Origin: CAIZGX01 sp044374295
GTDB taxonomy: Bacteria; Bacteroidota; Bacteroidia; Flavobacteriales_D; Sanyastnellaceae
DNA length: 64,000 nucleotides
Assembly (NCBI GenBank): GCA_044374295.1
Contig: JBILOU010000003.1
Span: 15,523 to 79,522, forward strand
Direction of reading: 5' to 3'
The position numbers were made by a program, and so were the translations under genes. Positions 44,951 to 54,278 of this stretch are shown in pieces. Position 1 is the first letter of the stretch; every line of letters begins with the position of its first letter. The notes below the pieces were generated by a model that worked only from the letters and a program-made list of their open reading frames with translations, was not told the DNA's origin and did not search any database.

Positions 44951-47900
44951 ATGTCGTTCAAAAAGTACATATCACTCGTTCTGCTTTGGGTTCCTTTGCT
45001 TGCATTCGGACAGCAATTCTCTTTCATTCAATACAGTTTGAAAGAAGGGTTAGCTCAAACGCAAGTGCGTTGCATTCAGCAAGACAAGCAAGGGTATGTT
45101 TGGATAGGCACACTCGGTGGCGCTTCAAAATTCAACGGAAATGACTTCGTGAATTTTAGTCGAACCGACGGGCTCATTAACAATCAGATTAACTGCATTC
45201 ATCAACTTCAAAACGAACAAATCGTTTTTGGTTCCATTGGTGGAATTTCTGTTTTAGATGGAAACACATTCACCAATCACAAATACTCCGGCGAACTGAA
45301 TGATGCATCGACCACATCGTTGGTTGAATTCAACACGAACGAATTACTTATTGGAACAGAGCGCGGACTCATTTTCTTTTCAGAAAACAAATTCGTTGAA
45401 GATAACATCACACTTTTCTTTCAAGGAGAAAGCATCAAACGCATTCGAAAAAATAGCAACAACGATCTGCTCGTTTCCACCAAAAAAGGAATCTGGAAAC
45501 TGAAAGACAATCAATGGCAGAAGATTTATGCTTTGAACGACGAAGAAAATGTACTCTTCGATTTTATTGAAAATTCAAACCAAGAAATTTGGGTGGTTAC
45601 TTCATTGGGAGGTGTGCTCAATGTGAATACTGGCCTGCCACTCACAAACATCGGCGACTTCGCTTTGGCCAATGTGTTTACAGGAATCGATTCGAACAAC
45701 GGAAACTTCTACTTCACAAGTCGAACTGGAGTTGTGATGTTCAATGAAGCAAACGGAAGCCATCTGCTTTTTTCAAAATCGAATGGGTTAGCGGTCGACG
45801 ATATTCGTCAGGTCTTTATTGACCGTGAAGGCATTCAGTGGTTCGCGAGTTATGGAGGTGGTATTTTTAAACTGACGAGTACTCAATTCAAAAGCTTCAG
45901 CACCAATAATGGATTAACGGGAAATGCCGTGATGAGTATTTCGCAAGATTCACGAGGAAATTACTTCTTCGGAACCTACGACAACGGAATAAGCATCTTG
46001 TCTAATCCGACTGATAATTTTAATGCAAATTTCAATGCAGCATTGCATGAACTCTCTCCGAATTTACGTGTTTGGACAACCTTGAAAAGTTGGGGTTGGA
46101 AAGGAGCTATTTGGATTGGAACTCCCGAAGGACTTTATGAATACGACTGTTGTTCATACGCGATGCCGCATTGGCTTCATTTCGGGAAAGAAGAAGGTTT
46201 GGAGGAAGAAGTCGTTCTTAGTCTACTGGAAAGAAGTGATGGTTCCTTGCTCATTGGAACCAACAAAGGAATTCAAGCTTATTCGAAAGAAAAGTTTCAA
46301 AGCTTTTCGCAATTGCCCAAATTCCCCGCGACAAGAATTCGTCATATGTTGGAAACGCGTGATGGAAAAATATGGATGGCCACTCGCGATGGAATTTCGC
46401 TCTTCCACAACAATACGTTTACTAATTTCGGTGAGGCGCAAGGCCTTCAAGACGCAAGTGCGTACAGCATAGCGGAACTGCCAAACGGAGAGATCATCGC
46501 AGGAACACAATCGGGACTGTACAAAGGAAACGAAAACGGTTTTGTGCGTGTAAACATTTCAAAAGAACCGGGAGGAAACACGGTAAACTTCTTGAAGGTG
46601 ATTCAAAACAAACTTTGGATTGGAACGCTGAATGGCATTTTCATTTGGGAATTGAATGAAGCCGGAGGCCTTGGTGAGCGCATGATTCACCTCAATGAAT
46701 CGGACGGATTAATTAGCCTCGAAACAAACTTAAACGCCATCTTCGTTGACCTTCAAAACATGGTGTGGGTTGGAACTCCAAACGGCGTCATGCACATTGA
46801 ACTGAGCGCTATTGATGCGAAATTCAACATCCCTACTCCACTTGTTCACCTCACAAATATTCAGTCGAACCTTGAGAACATCGATTGGAAAACACTTACC
46901 TCAGGAACATGGAACGGCAAGTCTTTTCCGAATGGACTCGAATTCAATTACAGACAAAATTCATTTACGTTTTTCTTCGACGCTTCAAGCACGACCTACC
47001 CTGAAAGATTAGAATTCAGTTATTGGTTGGAAGGATTAGACAGCACGTGGAGCAGCCCCACTTCATTCTCTCAAGTGAACTTCAACAATCTTCCTTCGGG
47101 AAGTTATACGTTTCACATTCGCGCGCGAAACGGAGAATGGGGACAGTGGAGCGAAGAAGTGACTTGGCAATTCCGTGTTTTACCGCCGTGGTACATGACC
47201 TGGTGGGCCATTCTATTGGAGTTGATTTTTCTTTCGACCATTGTCATTCTTGTTTCGCGATCTAGAAGACGTAACATTCGCAACAAGCACTTAGCCGAGC
47301 AATCGGAAATGAAAGCGAAGCTGCTCATGCTTGAGCAACAAAGCATGAATTCAAGCATGAACAGGCACTTTATTTTCAACGCTCTGAATTCCATTCAATA
47401 CTACATCAACCGTCAAGATCGCCTGGCTGCGAATCAATACCTCACCGACTTCGCGAAATTGATTCGCAAAAATCTAGACAGTTCACAAGAAAACTTCGCA
47501 CCACTCTCGGAAGAAATTGAAAGATTGGAATTGTACTTGAAATTGGAAAGCATGCGCTTCCCAGATAAGTTCAAGTATCACATTCAACTCGACTCGCCAG
47601 AAGTACTTCGGTCGGTTAAAATTCCGGCCATGCTTATTCAACCGTTTCTGGAAAATTCCATCTGGCACGGTTTGCTGCCTGAAGATTCCGGAGGGTTATT
47701 GAATGTATTTTTCGGGTTGAAAAATGACTGCCTTGAAATTCGAATTGAAGACAATGGAATTGGACTGGCAGAAAGCCAAGCGCGGAAAACAAACAGCGAC
47801 GGGCATATTTCTAAAGGAATGGAAATTACCCGCAGTCGAATTGCGCTCATTGAGCAGATGACTGGCAAACGTATTGAATTGATTGGTCCCGAAGACTGGA

Positions 47901-47989
47901 AATCGGAAAACGGAGAGTCGGGAACGCGCGTCACCATTCACTTCCCGAAAGATTTCCAGGAAATTTTCAATCAAGGCAACACTTTTTAA
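44951..47989 (+). CDS. Two-component propeller sensor histidine kinase (LytS/YehU-type)
   Basis: A 1012-residue membrane sensor. After a signal peptide come about 14 two-component-propeller repeats ('GYVWIGTLGGASKFNGNDF', 'GIQWFASYGGGIFKL', 'GKIWMATRDGISLF') forming two seven-blade propellers, a Y_Y_Y-type Ig domain ('FHIRARNGEWGQWSEEVTWQF'), one transmembrane helix ('WWAILLELIFLSTIVILVS') and a cytoplasmic His_kinase domain. The phospho-acceptor is His806 in 'NRHFIFNALNSIQ', and the ATPase has 'EDNGIGL'. The kinase is of the type paired with LytTR regulators, matching its upstream neighbour. The ligand is unknown; propeller kinases often sense polysaccharide or envelope signals. Confidence 0.93.
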   Translation: MSFKKYISLVLLWVPLLAFGQQFSFIQYSLKEGLAQTQVRCIQQDKQGYVWIGTLGGASKFNGNDFVNFSRTDGLINNQINCIHQLQNEQIVFGSIGGISVLDGNTFTNHKYSGELNDASTTSLVEFNTNELLIGTERGLIFFSENKFVEDNITLFFQGESIKRIRKNSNNDLLVSTKKGIWKLKDNQWQKIYALNDEENVLFDFIENSNQEIWVVTSLGGVLNVNTGLPLTNIGDFALANVFTGIDSNNGNFYFTSRTGVVMFNEANGSHLLFSKSNGLAVDDIRQVFIDREGIQWFASYGGGIFKLTSTQFKSFSTNNGLTGNAVMSISQDSRGNYFFGTYDNGISILSNPTDNFNANFNAALHELSPNLRVWTTLKSWGWKGAIWIGTPEGLYEYDCCSYAMPHWLHFGKEEGLEEEVVLSLLERSDGSLLIGTNKGIQAYSKEKFQSFSQLPKFPATRIRHMLETRDGKIWMATRDGISLFHNNTFTNFGEAQGLQDASAYSIAELPNGEIIAGTQSGLYKGNENGFVRVNISKEPGGNTVNFLKVIQNKLWIGTLNGIFIWELNEAGGLGERMIHLNESDGLISLETNLNAIFVDLQNMVWVGTPNGVMHIELSAIDAKFNIPTPLVHLTNIQSNLENIDWKTLTSGTWNGKSFPNGLEFNYRQNSFTFFFDASSTTYPERLEFSYWLEGLDSTWSSPTSFSQVNFNNLPSGSYTFHIRARNGEWGQWSEEVTWQFRVLPPWYMTWWAILLELIFLSTIVILVSRSRRRNIRNKHLAEQSEMKAKLLMLEQQSMNSSMNRHFIFNALNSIQYYINRQDRLAANQYLTDFAKLIRKNLDSSQENFAPLSEEIERLELYLKLESMRFPDKFKYHIQLDSPEVLRSVKIPAMLIQPFLENSIWHGLLPEDSGGLLNVFFGLKNDCLEIRIEDNGIGLAESQARKTNSDGHISKGMEITRSRIALIEQMTGKRIELIGPEDWKSENGESGTRVTIHFPKDFQEIFNQGNTF

Positions 47990-47999
47990 AAGATTTCGT

Positions 48000-48007
48000 T
48001 ACATTTG
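48000..48007 (+). promoter_or_regulatory. Promoter -7 element of the acidic lipoprotein gene
   Basis: TACATTTG is an exact TAnnTTTG match 18 bp upstream of the ATG at 48026. It also shows that the frame's earlier in-frame start (48005) overlaps the promoter and is not used. Confidence 0.55.
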
Positions 48008-48025
48008 TATAGACTTCGGTCCACT

Positions 48026-48313
48026 ATGAAAAAACTCAATTACATAACGCTCCTATTTTTTGTTGCATTGGCATTCGCTTCATGCAGTAAATCTGTTTGG
48101 ATGGAAGAAGTTACTTCCGTTGGAACCGAGCGTTCTGAAATCGTTGATAACACTGAGTTAAACACAGATAGTGATATTCTAGAAGAATCTTCAACTCCGA
48201 ACAGTAATCGTAATTCTGAAGGCGGTTCAGACATTACAGATGATGAGGACGACGGCATTACGGACGACGAAGACGAAGACGATACCGACCAAACAGGCAA
48301 GAAGAAAAAATAA
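48026..48313 (+). CDS. Small acidic lipoprotein
   Basis: A 95-residue protein with a clear lipobox ('VALAFASC', lipid Cys about 19) and a mature part dominated by Ser, Asn, Asp and Glu. The last third is an Asp/Glu run, 'ITDDEDDGITDDEDEDDTD', ending in a basic 'GKKKK' tail. No fold is expected for this composition. I do not recognise the family. It is a single gene with its own promoter between the propeller kinase and dinB. The acidic repeat could bind calcium or be a flexible surface tail; both are guesses. Confidence 0.6.
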   Translation: MKKLNYITLLFFVALAFASCSKSVWMEEVTSVGTERSEIVDNTELNTDSDILEESSTPNSNRNSEGGSDITDDEDDGITDDEDEDDTDQTGKKKK

Positions 48314-48354
48314 CTCTTCACTCCTCTCAAAAAACTTTTTTAACAATTTCAAAT

Positions 48355-48379
48355 CTTGTGATATCACGAGATAAGTTTG
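48355..48379 (+). promoter_or_regulatory. dinB promoter with adjacent 16-bp palindrome (candidate operator)
   Basis: TAAGTTTG at 48372-48379 is an exact TAnnTTTG match 4 bp from the dinB ATG. Immediately upstream, 48355-48370 (CTTGTGATATCACGAG) is a palindrome with one mismatched pair, placed where a repressor would cover the promoter. It is a candidate operator for a damage-responsive regulator. Confidence 0.5.
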
Positions 48380-48383
48380 CTTT

Positions 48384-49604
48384 ATGTCACCTGAACGCTC
48401 AATTCTACACATGGATCTCGACACCTTTTTCGTGTCGGTAGAGCGTTTATTGGACAGTCGCCTCAACAACAGGCCTGTACTTATTGGCGGAACCAGTGAT
48501 CGCGGCGTAGTGGCTTCGTGCAGCTACGAAGCACGCAAATTCGGGGTGCATTCTGCCATGCCCATGCACATGGCGCGCAAGCTTTGCCCGGAAGCGGTAG
48601 TCATTAAAGGAAACTCCTACAACTACCTTAAGTATTCCGACATGGTGAGCGAAATGGTTCGCGAAGCTGTTCCGTTATTCGAAAAAACGTCTATTGACGA
48701 ATTCTACTGCGACCTTACGGGGCTCGATCGTTTTTTCGGGTGCTATCAGTTCGCTGGAGAATTGCGTCAGAACATTTTGAAGGAAATTGGCTTGCCCATT
48801 TCTTTCGGTTTGTCTTCGAGCAAAACCGTGTCGAAAGTGGCTACGGGCGAGGCCAAACCGAACAATCAGATTCGAATTGAAACCGGGGCAGAGAAACCGT
48901 TCCTTGCGCCTCTTTCCATTCGGAAGATTCCGATGGTTGGAGAAAAAACGCATCAGCTCTTGGTGAATCTTGGCATTCGTAAAATTCAGACCTTACAGGA
49001 AATGCCGTTAGACGTTATGTCGAAGGCCCTTGGCGAAAACGGCACCAGCATCTGGAAAAAAGCCAACGCCATAGATCCCTCGCCTGTTGTGCCTTTCCAA
49101 GAACGGAAGTCCATTTCTACAGAGAGAACATTCGATCAAGATACCATAGACGTACATAAGCTTCGTGGGCTTTTAATTGCTATGACCGAGAACTTGGCGT
49201 TCCAATTAAGGAAGGGAGAAAAACTTACTTCGTGCGTTACCGTGAAACTGCGCTATTCCGATTTTCAAACGGAAACCATGCAATGCCGCATTCCTTATAC
49301 TTCGGCAGACCACATTCTTATTCCGAAAATACTCGAGCTCTTCGAAAAGCTTTACTCGCGAAGGGTACTCATACGCCTCATTGGCGTGCGCTTCAGCCAT
49401 TTGGTCTCGGGCGGATACCAGATTAATTTGTTCGACGACAACGAAGAGCAGATTAGCTTGTACACTGCCATGGACGAACTGCGAAAAAAATTCGGAGACC
49501 ATGCCGTTATGAAAGCCGCAGGCATTGAAGCCCGAAGCATTGGCCGCGGCGAAAATCCTTTCGACGGAGGTCCGCCTGTTCTTCTCGCAAATAGGCGTCA
49601 GTAA
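48384..49604 (+). CDS. dinB: DNA polymerase IV (Y-family)
   Basis: A 406-residue translesion polymerase. The catalytic acidic motifs are 'HMDLDTFFVSVE' (9-20) and 'TSIDEFYCDL' (near 100), the steric-gate region is Phe15/Phe16, and 'SFGLSSSKTVSKVATGEAKPN' is the palm helix. A helix-hairpin-helix ('IRKIPMVGEKTHQLLVNLGI') and the little-finger domain follow, while a C-terminal clamp-binding motif may be 'QINLF' near 350. It makes error-prone bypass synthesis. A palindrome flanks its promoter. pabB follows 17 bp downstream with its own promoter. Confidence 0.95.
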   Translation: MSPERSILHMDLDTFFVSVERLLDSRLNNRPVLIGGTSDRGVVASCSYEARKFGVHSAMPMHMARKLCPEAVVIKGNSYNYLKYSDMVSEMVREAVPLFEKTSIDEFYCDLTGLDRFFGCYQFAGELRQNILKEIGLPISFGLSSSKTVSKVATGEAKPNNQIRIETGAEKPFLAPLSIRKIPMVGEKTHQLLVNLGIRKIQTLQEMPLDVMSKALGENGTSIWKKANAIDPSPVVPFQERKSISTERTFDQDTIDVHKLRGLLIAMTENLAFQLRKGEKLTSCVTVKLRYSDFQTETMQCRIPYTSADHILIPKILELFEKLYSRRVLIRLIGVRFSHLVSGGYQINLFDDNEEQISLYTAMDELRKKFGDHAVMKAAGIEARSIGRGENPFDGGPPVLLANRRQ

Positions 49605-49608
49605 GCCT

Positions 49609-49616
49609 TACCTTTG
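49609..49616 (+). promoter_or_regulatory. pabB promoter -7 element
   Basis: TACCTTTG is an exact TAnnTTTG match located in the 17-bp gap after dinB, 5 bp before the pabB ATG. Confidence 0.6.
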
Positions 49617-49621
49617 CACCC

Positions 49622-50839
49622 ATGCAGCTTTGGGAAAACGAACACTTTACTTTTCTTCCTCCAAATTCGTCTGAACGTCAGGCCTACCTTGCTTGGGGAA
49701 GAAAAAGCGCGTTTATCCTAAACGAAAGTAATCCTTCCGAAATAGCGCAATTGAATGATTGGTTGAAGGAAAAGACACTTCCTGTTTTCGGATATCTTTC
49801 GTTCGAAGCGAAAAAACTTTTTGAAAAAAACGCTTACGAGAATTGTTGTTCAGACGGAAGTGAGCTCGTCTATTTCTTCGAACCTGAGCACATTTGGAAA
49901 GAAGAGAACGGGACATGGATTTGCCTGACCGAAGAACAACCGAACGAACGTTCGGTAATCGAAGATTTTCTTTCCAACTACAAAAAAATTGAACCTTCGG
50001 CTCTTGACGAAAAACTAGTTTTCGAAATGCTCGAAACCAAGGATAGTTACATTGAAAAGATTGAGCGGATTTTGAGCGACATTCAGCGCGGTGATTATTA
50101 CGAAACAAACTTCTGCATGCCTCTTCAGGCAAAGGGTTCGTTGAACGATGCCTTTGCGCATTTTTCAAAAATGAACAACGCCACGGAGGCTCCACATGCA
50201 GTTTATTTCAATGGAAATAATCTTCAACTGTTGTGCACTTCACCGGAGCGTTTCATTCAGAAAAAAGGAAACGTTATTATTTCTCAACCTATTAAAGGAA
50301 CCATTAAAAGAGGAGCAAATTCTGTTGAGGATGAGGAGAACAAAACTGTTCTTCGAACAAGTAAAAAAGAGCGGTCTGAAAACATCATGATTGTAGACTT
50401 GGTTCGCAACGACCTTTCGCGCATAGCAGAGAAAGCAAGCGTTCAAGTCACTTCCTTGTGCGAACTGCACACGTTTAAAACGCTTCATCATTTGATAAGC
50501 ACGGTAAAAGCAACGCTTCCTTCCAACATAACCTATACTGAAATCTTAGCAGCTACGTTTCCTATGGGATCCATGACTGGCGCTCCGAAAATTAGCGCGG
50601 TTCAACACATGGAAAAACTAGAAGTCTTGGATCGCGGCATTTACAGCGGCACCTTCGGTGTGATAGAACCCAACGGGAATTTCGACTTCAATGTCATCAT
50701 TCGTTCTGCCGTTTACAACAAAGAAAAAAAACAAACAACAATAAAAGTGGGAAGCGCCATTACGCATGCATCCAATGCGGAGTCGGAATACGACGAATGT
50801 CTATTGAAAGCCGCTTCTACCCTTTCCATATTTAACTGA
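49622..50839 (+). CDS. pabB: Aminodeoxychorismate synthase component I
   Basis: A 405-residue chorismate-binding enzyme that makes aminodeoxychorismate for folate synthesis. 'QPIKGT' contains the active-site Lys that separates PabB from anthranilate synthase, and 'IMIVDLVRNDLSRIA' and 'FPMGSMTGAPKISAV' are the metal and chorismate motifs. It lacks the glutamine amidotransferase subunit, which must be encoded elsewhere. The N-terminal 100 residues are divergent, as in many PabB proteins. tilS follows by 2 bp. Confidence 0.9.
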   Translation: MQLWENEHFTFLPPNSSERQAYLAWGRKSAFILNESNPSEIAQLNDWLKEKTLPVFGYLSFEAKKLFEKNAYENCCSDGSELVYFFEPEHIWKEENGTWICLTEEQPNERSVIEDFLSNYKKIEPSALDEKLVFEMLETKDSYIEKIERILSDIQRGDYYETNFCMPLQAKGSLNDAFAHFSKMNNATEAPHAVYFNGNNLQLLCTSPERFIQKKGNVIISQPIKGTIKRGANSVEDEENKTVLRTSKKERSENIMIVDLVRNDLSRIAEKASVQVTSLCELHTFKTLHHLISTVKATLPSNITYTEILAATFPMGSMTGAPKISAVQHMEKLEVLDRGIYSGTFGVIEPNGNFDFNVIIRSAVYNKEKKQTTIKVGSAITHASNAESEYDECLLKAASTLSIFN

Positions 50840-50841
50840 AC

Positions 50842-52110
50842 ATGAAAAAACTACTTAAAGATTTAAAAGCCGAATATCAAACATTCGAAGACGCGCAATT
50901 GCTTGTGGCAGTAAGCGGAGGAATGGATTCAATGTTAATGGCAGAACTCCTGTTAAAAGCAAAAATTCCATTTGCGGTAGCGCACGTGAACTATCAACTT
51001 CGCGGAAAAGACTCAGAGAAAGATGAGCAGTTTGTGAAGGCCTATTGCAAAAAACACAAGCTCACTTTTCATTGCGCACACGCGGGCGATTTGTGGAAGG
51101 AATCGAAAAACAATTTACAAGAACGCGCGCGCGATTTTCGCTACACCTACTTCCAACAATTGCAAGATGAGTTTGGATATACGACCGTTGTTCTTGCGCA
51201 TCATGCGAACGACCAATTGGAAACCGTTTTACAACACTTGGTTCGCGGAAGCGGCTTGAAAGGATTACTTGGAATGAAGCGTCACACTTCAACCAAATGG
51301 CGTCCACTTCTTTCCATTTCGAAAAAAGATTTGAAAGCATTTGCGAAAGAACTGAAGTTGAAATGGCGCGAAGACGCTTCCAACAAATCCAATGTTTACG
51401 GAAGAAACAAAATCAGAAACAAGGTTGTCCCAATTTTGGAAGAACTGAATCCGAATATTCTTCAAACCCTTAACAATAGCATTGAAATATGGGAAGAGCA
51501 GCATTCGATTGTGCAAGAGAGTTTGCAAAACTGGCTTCAAGAAAACGTTGAATTGAAAGGTGAAAGCGAATTGCTTTCCATTGCTGCTGTTCACAACCAT
51601 TATGCTCCTAGACAAATTATGTGGGAATGGTTGAGTTTATTCGAATTCACTACCGGAGAGATAGATGAAATCTTGAAACTTCAAAAGACTGGGGCGAAGG
51701 TTTCGAATGCAACGTATGCCGTGGCGCGTGATCGCGACAACTATGTGCTGCATGCGCTGCAGAGTGAAATGCCTTTGGACGAATCGAAGTACGACGTTGA
51801 TATTGTTCCTGCGAAAGGATACGAAATTGAAAAAGATCCGAAGGTCGTGCAACTCAACGCAGACAAATTGCGTTTCCCATTGGAAATTCGTGCATACGAG
51901 CCGGGCGATAAAATTCGTTCGTTAGGAATGAAGGGATTGAAAAAGGTGAGCGATGTGTTGGTTCAGGCCAAGATTGCCATGAACGAGAAAAAGAACTACC
52001 CTGTATTGGTGAGCAATGACGAGATTGTTGCGGTAATAGGCCTGTGCATCTCGGAAGATTACAAATTAGACGCGAAGGCGAAGAATGTTTTTGTGATGCG
52101 CCTCACGTAA
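50842..52110 (+). CDS. tilS: tRNA(Ile)-lysidine synthetase
   Basis: A 422-residue PP-loop ATPase that modifies C34 of the CAU-anticodon isoleucine tRNA to lysidine. The PP-loop is 'AVSGGMDSM' (about 24-32), with 'VAHVNYQLRGKDSEKDEQFV', 'LAHHANDQLETVLQHLVRGSGLKGL' and 'REDASNKSNVYGRNKIRN' (quoted in parts) as expected. A C-terminal TilS domain ends 'GLCISEDYKLDAKAKNVF'. It is essential in most bacteria. Spacing suggests one transcript with pabB. Confidence 0.96.
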   Translation: MKKLLKDLKAEYQTFEDAQLLVAVSGGMDSMLMAELLLKAKIPFAVAHVNYQLRGKDSEKDEQFVKAYCKKHKLTFHCAHAGDLWKESKNNLQERARDFRYTYFQQLQDEFGYTTVVLAHHANDQLETVLQHLVRGSGLKGLLGMKRHTSTKWRPLLSISKKDLKAFAKELKLKWREDASNKSNVYGRNKIRNKVVPILEELNPNILQTLNNSIEIWEEQHSIVQESLQNWLQENVELKGESELLSIAAVHNHYAPRQIMWEWLSLFEFTTGEIDEILKLQKTGAKVSNATYAVARDRDNYVLHALQSEMPLDESKYDVDIVPAKGYEIEKDPKVVQLNADKLRFPLEIRAYEPGDKIRSLGMKGLKKVSDVLVQAKIAMNEKKNYPVLVSNDEIVAVIGLCISEDYKLDAKAKNVFVMRLT

Positions 52111-52127
52111 CTAGAATTGAATTGAAC

Positions 52128-52135
52128 TATTTTTG
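52128..52135 (+). promoter_or_regulatory. dsbD promoter -7 element
   Basis: TATTTTTG is an exact TAnnTTTG match 5 bp upstream of the dsbD ATG. Confidence 0.55.
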
Positions 52136-52140
52136 AACCT

Positions 52141-54219
52141 ATGAAGAATTTATCAGTAAAGATTTTTGCGGCACTTGCTATTTTATTTTCGTCTTGGTAT
52201 GCTCAAGCGCAAATTGTTGATCCGGTTAAATGGAAATTCGGAGTTGTCTATTTAGAAAATGGGGAAGCTGAGATAACAGCCACAGCGAAGATTGATCCTA
52301 AATGGCATGTCTACGCGCTGAAAGTTTCTGAGGACCCGAATGCTGTTGGACCTATTCCAACAACACTAAACCTCACTGCAGATAATTCCAAATACACGAA
52401 AGTTGGAGGCGTGATTGAAGGGAAATATATTACCCACTTCGATCCAAATTTCGAAATGAATTTGAATTATTTCGAGAATACGGCATCATTCAAGCAACGA
52501 GTGAAAATTATAAGCGAAACTCCTTTTCAACTGAACGGAGTTGTAGAATACATGGCTTGCGATGAAACGAAGTGCATCTTCCCGGACCCTGTAAAATTCA
52601 AACTACAAGTCACTCCAAATGCAGCAGATGGCTCTGCAGTATCAACAACACCTGCAGACACTTCAGCGCTTGTTGAAGATCAAATGCAATTGGAACCAAC
52701 CACAACTAAATTCAGATACTGGATTCAAACCATTCGTAACGACAAAGAGAAGTTAACAACGCGTTTAGAAAGTGGAAGTGTTTCTGCAAGCAACACGCAA
52801 GATGGAAACATGTGGCAATTGTTCTTCCTAGGTTTCCTAGGCGGATTGGTTGCATTGCTTACTCCATGTGTGTTTCCAATGATACCGTTAACTGTTGCGT
52901 TCTTCACCAAAGGAAACAAAGACCGTAAGAAAGGCATTTTCCAAGCGTTGATTTACGGCGGATTCATTTTCTTGATTTACATTTTGCTTTCAATGCCGTT
53001 CCATTTCTTGGATCAGATTAACGAGAACATTCTGAACGACATTTCTACCAATGTCCCTCTGAACATTGTGTTCTTCGTGATTTTCATTGTATTCGCTCTT
53101 TCATTCTTCGGATTGTTTGAAATAACGCTTCCTGCAGGATTGGCGAACAAGATGGATAAAAATGCTGAAGCAGGCGGAATGTTAGGGGCTTTCTTCATGG
53201 CGCTTACATTGGCTATTGTTTCATTCTCTTGTACCGGCCCTATTTTAGGATCTCTGCTCGCAGGTTCGCTTGCTAAAGACGGCGGAGCCATTCAGTTGAC
53301 TGTTGGAATGGGTGGATTCGGATTGGCACTTGGAATTCCGTTTGCGTTGTTTGCGATGTTCCCAGGAATGATTAAGAGCTTACCTAAATCAGGTGGCTGG
53401 TTGAACTCTGTAAAAGTTGTTTTAGGATTTTTAGAAGTAGCGCTCGCGCTGAAATTCTTATCTCAAGCAGATTTAGTGGTACACTGGAACTTATTGAAGT
53501 ACGAGGTATTCATGGGCTTGTGGGTAGTGATATTCTTTGGAATGTACCTCTACCTGATTGGAGCAATTAAATTTTCACACGACAGTCCGATTCAGAAGTT
53601 TTCCAAATTCAGAATTGTGTTCACCACGTTCGTGGGAATGTGGGTAGTATATCTCGCAAGTGGATTAATGCTGAACGAAAAGGGAACTTCATACAATGCG
53701 CTTTCGTTAATGAGCGGACTTGCCCCACCTACCGGATATTCGTACGCATACCCAAGTGACTGTCCGCACGGATTACTTTGCGAACACGACTACAACATTG
53801 CATTGGAACGCGCAAGAAAAGAAGGAAAACCATTGTTCGTCGATTTCACAGGTTATGCATGTGTAAACTGTAGAAAAATGGAAGAGCACGTTTGGCCGCA
53901 AGTTTTAGATTTATTGCAAAATGAATTTATTGTAGTAAGTCTTTACGTTGATGACAAGCAAGAACTTCCAGCGGAATTAAAAGAAACCGTTGTTACTAAA
54001 TGGGCTGGAATTGAAAAGGAAATTGAGACCTACGGTGACTTGTGGTCTGCCTTTGAAATTGAGACGTTCAACAACAACTCTCAACCGATGTACGCCATTA
54101 TTGATCCAATGACGGAAGGAAGAGAAGAATTAATGAATCCGATTAAGAGCGGAATTGTTGAAACCTCTGAATTCCGTGCATGGTTGGAAGAAGGCTTGCA
54201 AGCTTTCAACAATAAGTAA
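52141..54219 (+). CDS. dsbD: Thiol:disulfide interchange protein DsbD
   Basis: A 692-residue protein that carries electrons from cytoplasmic thioredoxin across the inner membrane to periplasmic targets. After a signal peptide comes the N-terminal domain with Cys140 and Cys145 ('MACDETKCIFP'). The membrane core carries Cys243 ('LTPCVFPMIPLTVAFF') and Cys364 ('FSCTGPILG'), and the C-terminal thioredoxin domain has Cys574 and Cys577 ('YACVNCRKM'). All three redox pairs are intact. It may support cysteine-dependent factors such as the SCO and CxxC proteins of the oxidase cluster. A single gene with its own promoter. Confidence 0.94.
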   Translation: MKNLSVKIFAALAILFSSWYAQAQIVDPVKWKFGVVYLENGEAEITATAKIDPKWHVYALKVSEDPNAVGPIPTTLNLTADNSKYTKVGGVIEGKYITHFDPNFEMNLNYFENTASFKQRVKIISETPFQLNGVVEYMACDETKCIFPDPVKFKLQVTPNAADGSAVSTTPADTSALVEDQMQLEPTTTKFRYWIQTIRNDKEKLTTRLESGSVSASNTQDGNMWQLFFLGFLGGLVALLTPCVFPMIPLTVAFFTKGNKDRKKGIFQALIYGGFIFLIYILLSMPFHFLDQINENILNDISTNVPLNIVFFVIFIVFALSFFGLFEITLPAGLANKMDKNAEAGGMLGAFFMALTLAIVSFSCTGPILGSLLAGSLAKDGGAIQLTVGMGGFGLALGIPFALFAMFPGMIKSLPKSGGWLNSVKVVLGFLEVALALKFLSQADLVVHWNLLKYEVFMGLWVVIFFGMYLYLIGAIKFSHDSPIQKFSKFRIVFTTFVGMWVVYLASGLMLNEKGTSYNALSLMSGLAPPTGYSYAYPSDCPHGLLCEHDYNIALERARKEGKPLFVDFTGYACVNCRKMEEHVWPQVLDLLQNEFIVVSLYVDDKQELPAELKETVVTKWAGIEKEIETYGDLWSAFEIETFNNNSQPMYAIIDPMTEGREELMNPIKSGIVETSEFRAWLEEGLQAFNNK

Positions 54220-54278
54220 CGTGTAACGTTTATCTTACGGCTTGACGCATTCAAAACTTTTTCGTTTCTTCGTAAGGA

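Noticed and set aside
48328..48345. AAAAAACTTTTTT element before dinB as a terminator
   Set aside because: It has no GC-rich stem and the palindrome is only A and T; it does not form a convincing terminator.
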